A DNA stretch of 64,000 nucleotides from NCBI RefSeq assembly GCF_019947135.1, contig NZ_JAGSHT010000014.1, positions 79,343 through 143,342 on the forward strand, in the 5' to 3' direction. A program made the translations under genes and the position numbers. The notes below the pieces were generated by a model, which saw nothing but the letters and a program-made list of their open reading frames with translations, did not search any database and was not told the DNA's origin. The DNA comes from Occultella gossypii (GTDB lineage Bacteria > Actinomycetota > Actinomycetes > Actinomycetales > Beutenbergiaceae). Below are positions 62,231-64,000 of the stretch, piece by piece; within the stretch, counting starts at the first letter, position 1; each line of letters begins with the position of its first letter.

Positions 62231-63910
62231 TTGAACGATCAAGAGACCACCGCGTCCGACGTGCTCGAGCCGAGCACCGACGCCACCACCGAACCGGCGG
62301 CCGACGCGCTCGACGACGTCGTCGCCGAGACCGTCGACGCACCCGTCGCCGACCCGCACGCCGAGGTCGCCAAGACCTTCGCCGACTTCGGGGTCAGCGC
62401 CGCGATCGCGGACGCCCTCTCCGACGTCGGCATCACCCATCCGTTCCCGATCCAGGCGCTGACGCTCCCGGTCGCCCTGCAGGGCCGCGACATCATCGGC
62501 CAGGCGAAGACCGGCACCGGCAAGACGCTCGGCTTCGGCATCCCGCTGCTGCAGGGTGTGGCCGGTCCCGGCGAGGACGGCTGGGACGCCGTCCGCCAGC
62601 AGGGCAAACCGCAGGCGCTCGTGATCGTGCCGACCCGCGAGCTCGCGGTCCAGGTCGCCGGCGACCTCGCCACGGCCTCCCGGAGGCGCTCGGTGCGCGT
62701 GCTGCAGGTCTACGGCGGCCGCGCCTACGAGCCCCAGATCGACGCGCTCAACAAGGGCGTCGAGGTCGTCGTCGGCACCCCGGGCCGGATGATCGACCTG
62801 CTCAAGCAGGGCTACCTCGACCTGGGTCACGTGCGCACCGTCGTACTCGACGAGGCCGACGAGATGCTCGACCTCGGCTTCCTCCCGGACGTGGAGACGC
62901 TGCTGTCCGGCACCCCGGCCACCCGGCACACCATGCTGTTCTCGGCCACCATGCCCGGGCCGGTCGTCGCGATGGCCCGCCGCTACATGAGCCGCCCCAC
63001 GCACATCCGCGCGCATGACCCCGACGACGACGGCGCCACCCTGAAGGCCATCAAGCAGGTCGTCTACCGGGCGCACGCCATGGACAAGATCGAGGTGCTG
63101 GCCCGCATCCTGCAGGCCAAGGACCGCGGCCTGACGATCGTGTTCACCCGCACCAAGCGCACCGCCGCGAAGGTCGCCGACGAGCTCAACGACCGCAACT
63201 TCGCCGCCGCCGCGATCCACGGCGACCTCGGCCAGGGTGCCCGCGAGCAGGCTCTGCGCGCCTTCCGCAACGGCAAGGTGGACGTGCTCGTGGCCACCGA
63301 CGTGGCGGCCCGCGGGATCGACATCGACGACGTCACGCACGTCGTCAACTACCAGTGTCCCGAGGACGAGAAGACCTACCTGCACCGCACCGGGCGCACC
63401 GGCCGCGCCGGGAACACGGGCACCGCGGTCACGTTCGTGGACTGGGACGACGTCCCGCGCTGGGGCCTGATCGACCGTGCCCTCGAGCTCGGCATCGGCG
63501 AGCCGCCGGAGACGTACTCCTCGTCGCCGCACCTGTACAGCGACCTGAACATCCCCCAGGGCGTCAAGGGCCGGCTGCCCCGGTCCGAGCAGACGCGCGC
63601 AGGTCTGGGCGCCGAGGCGGTCGAGGACCTCGGCGAGACCGGGAAGCGGACCGGCTCGGGCGACCGCTCGGAGCGTTCGGGCCATGGTCACGGCGCCAAG
63701 CACGACGGCGACCGGGCACCTCGGGAGCGCCGTCGCCGTCGTGAGGACGGTTCCGCACGTACCGGCGATGGCGGATCCGCCGGCTCCGGCGCCGCGTCGC
63801 CTTCGAGTGGCTCTCCTTCGACCGACGCGTCCGCGCCGGCACGTAAGCGCCGTCGCCGTCGTCGTACCCGCAGCGGTGAGCCCACCACTGCGGCGCCGAC
63901 CGCGGAGTGA
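62231..63910 (+). CDS. rhlE: DEAD-box RNA helicase, RhlE-like
   Basis: This is a 559-aa RNA helicase. After an acidic N-terminal extension of about 50 residues come the Q motif (FPIQALTLPVAL), I (GQAKTGTGKTLGFGIP), Ia PTRELAVQV, II VVLDEADEMLDLGF, III FSATM, IV IVFTRTKRTAAKVADEL, V VLVATDVAARGIDIDDV and VI HRTGRTGRAGN. The C-terminal 130 residues are disordered, rich in Arg, Gly and Ser with RKRRRRRRTRSG near the end, likely RNA-binding. TTG 62231 follows GAAGG by seven nt; ATG 62207 is an alternative adding eight residues. It corresponds to Rv3211. Confidence 0.93.
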   Translation: MNDQETTASDVLEPSTDATTEPAADALDDVVAETVDAPVADPHAEVAKTFADFGVSAAIADALSDVGITHPFPIQALTLPVALQGRDIIGQAKTGTGKTLGFGIPLLQGVAGPGEDGWDAVRQQGKPQALVIVPTRELAVQVAGDLATASRRRSVRVLQVYGGRAYEPQIDALNKGVEVVVGTPGRMIDLLKQGYLDLGHVRTVVLDEADEMLDLGFLPDVETLLSGTPATRHTMLFSATMPGPVVAMARRYMSRPTHIRAHDPDDDGATLKAIKQVVYRAHAMDKIEVLARILQAKDRGLTIVFTRTKRTAAKVADELNDRNFAAAAIHGDLGQGAREQALRAFRNGKVDVLVATDVAARGIDIDDVTHVVNYQCPEDEKTYLHRTGRTGRAGNTGTAVTFVDWDDVPRWGLIDRALELGIGEPPETYSSSPHLYSDLNIPQGVKGRLPRSEQTRAGLGAEAVEDLGETGKRTGSGDRSERSGHGHGAKHDGDRAPRERRRRREDGSARTGDGGSAGSGAASPSSGSPSTDASAPARKRRRRRRTRSGEPTTAAPTAE

Positions 63911-63939
63911 GCAGACCGACCCCTGCATGACGTAGAGAC

Positions 63940-63968
63940 GGGGGGGGGGGGGGGGGGGGGGGGGGGGG
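63940..63968. other. Run of 29 G after the helicase gene
   Basis: Twenty-nine consecutive G follow the helicase stop by 29 bases, where a terminator hairpin would be expected. No such run occurs elsewhere except in the block near 3.9 kb. It is most simply a base-calling or assembly artefact; the remaining 32 bases of the window hold nothing recognisable. Confidence 0.65.
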
Positions 63969-64000
63969 CGCGGCCCCGCGGCGACCACGAGCGCGCCCCC

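Overview
The window reads as chromosomal DNA of a very GC-rich actinobacterium. Evidence: WhiB proteins (WhiB1 tail, WhiB7), the PdtaS kinase, mycoredoxin, the AdnAB helicase-nuclease, UvrD2, an AfsR-type regulator, DUF3107, DUF3152, DUF2505 and PPA1309 family proteins, frequent GTG/TTG starts, and many starts placed 5-9 nt after a TANNNT box (leaderless transcription). The gene mix fits the order Micrococcales; the genus cannot be read from the sequence.

Layout. 0-2.3 kb: tail of whiB1 facing pdtaS, then a DUF2505 gene. 2.3-7.0 kb: an oligosaccharide ABC importer (lipoprotein plus two permeases) and a LacI repressor, behind a promoter with two GAGAGCGCTCTC-type operators. A suspect G10-C26-G7 homopolymer block interrupts the first permease start. 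7-10.4 kb: an AlkZ-like winged-helix protein, two small membrane-associated proteins and a GlxA-type regulator. 10.5-20.8 kb: an AfsR/SARP-type regulator, a DrrAB-type exporter with SARP-like direct repeats in front of drrA, a glutathione-independent formaldehyde dehydrogenase with an upstream peptide ORF, and a second ABC-2 exporter (ATPase plus two permeases). 20.9-31.3 kb: CoA-type Nudix hydrolase, fused PutA, two tandem Rossmann-fold reductases, membrane and OsmC proteins, and a compositionally odd nucleotidyltransferase. 31.4-32.7 kb: thyA-folA. 32.7-37.2 kb: a tightly overlapped MoxR/DUF58 operon. 37.2-39.1 kb: alditol oxidase, a small ORF and initiator tRNA-fMet.

39.2-63.9 kb is a housekeeping block whose content and order resemble M. 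tuberculosis Rv3193c-Rv3211 (from memory): UPF0182, PDZ/Lon-like YlbL, DUF2342 metalloprotease, YgjP-like peptidase, an orphan E1/cyclodehydratase-like protein, whiB7, uvrD2, mrx1, nudC, adnB, adnA, DUF3152, DUF3107, thioesterase and a DEAD-box helicase. Between nudC and adnB lies a kinase closely resembling macrolide 2'-phosphotransferases, with a long acidic tail.

The most striking non-coding structure is the roughly 380-nt whiB7 leader. It holds an A-tract next to a -35 box, a 55-codon upstream ORF with its own ribosome binding site, a GC-rich attenuator hairpin, and an 8-nt segment near the end of the upstream ORF that is perfectly complementary to the attenuator's 5' arm. This is a ready-made translation-coupled attenuation switch for antibiotic-inducible resistance, with the macrolide-kinase-like gene about 4 kb away.
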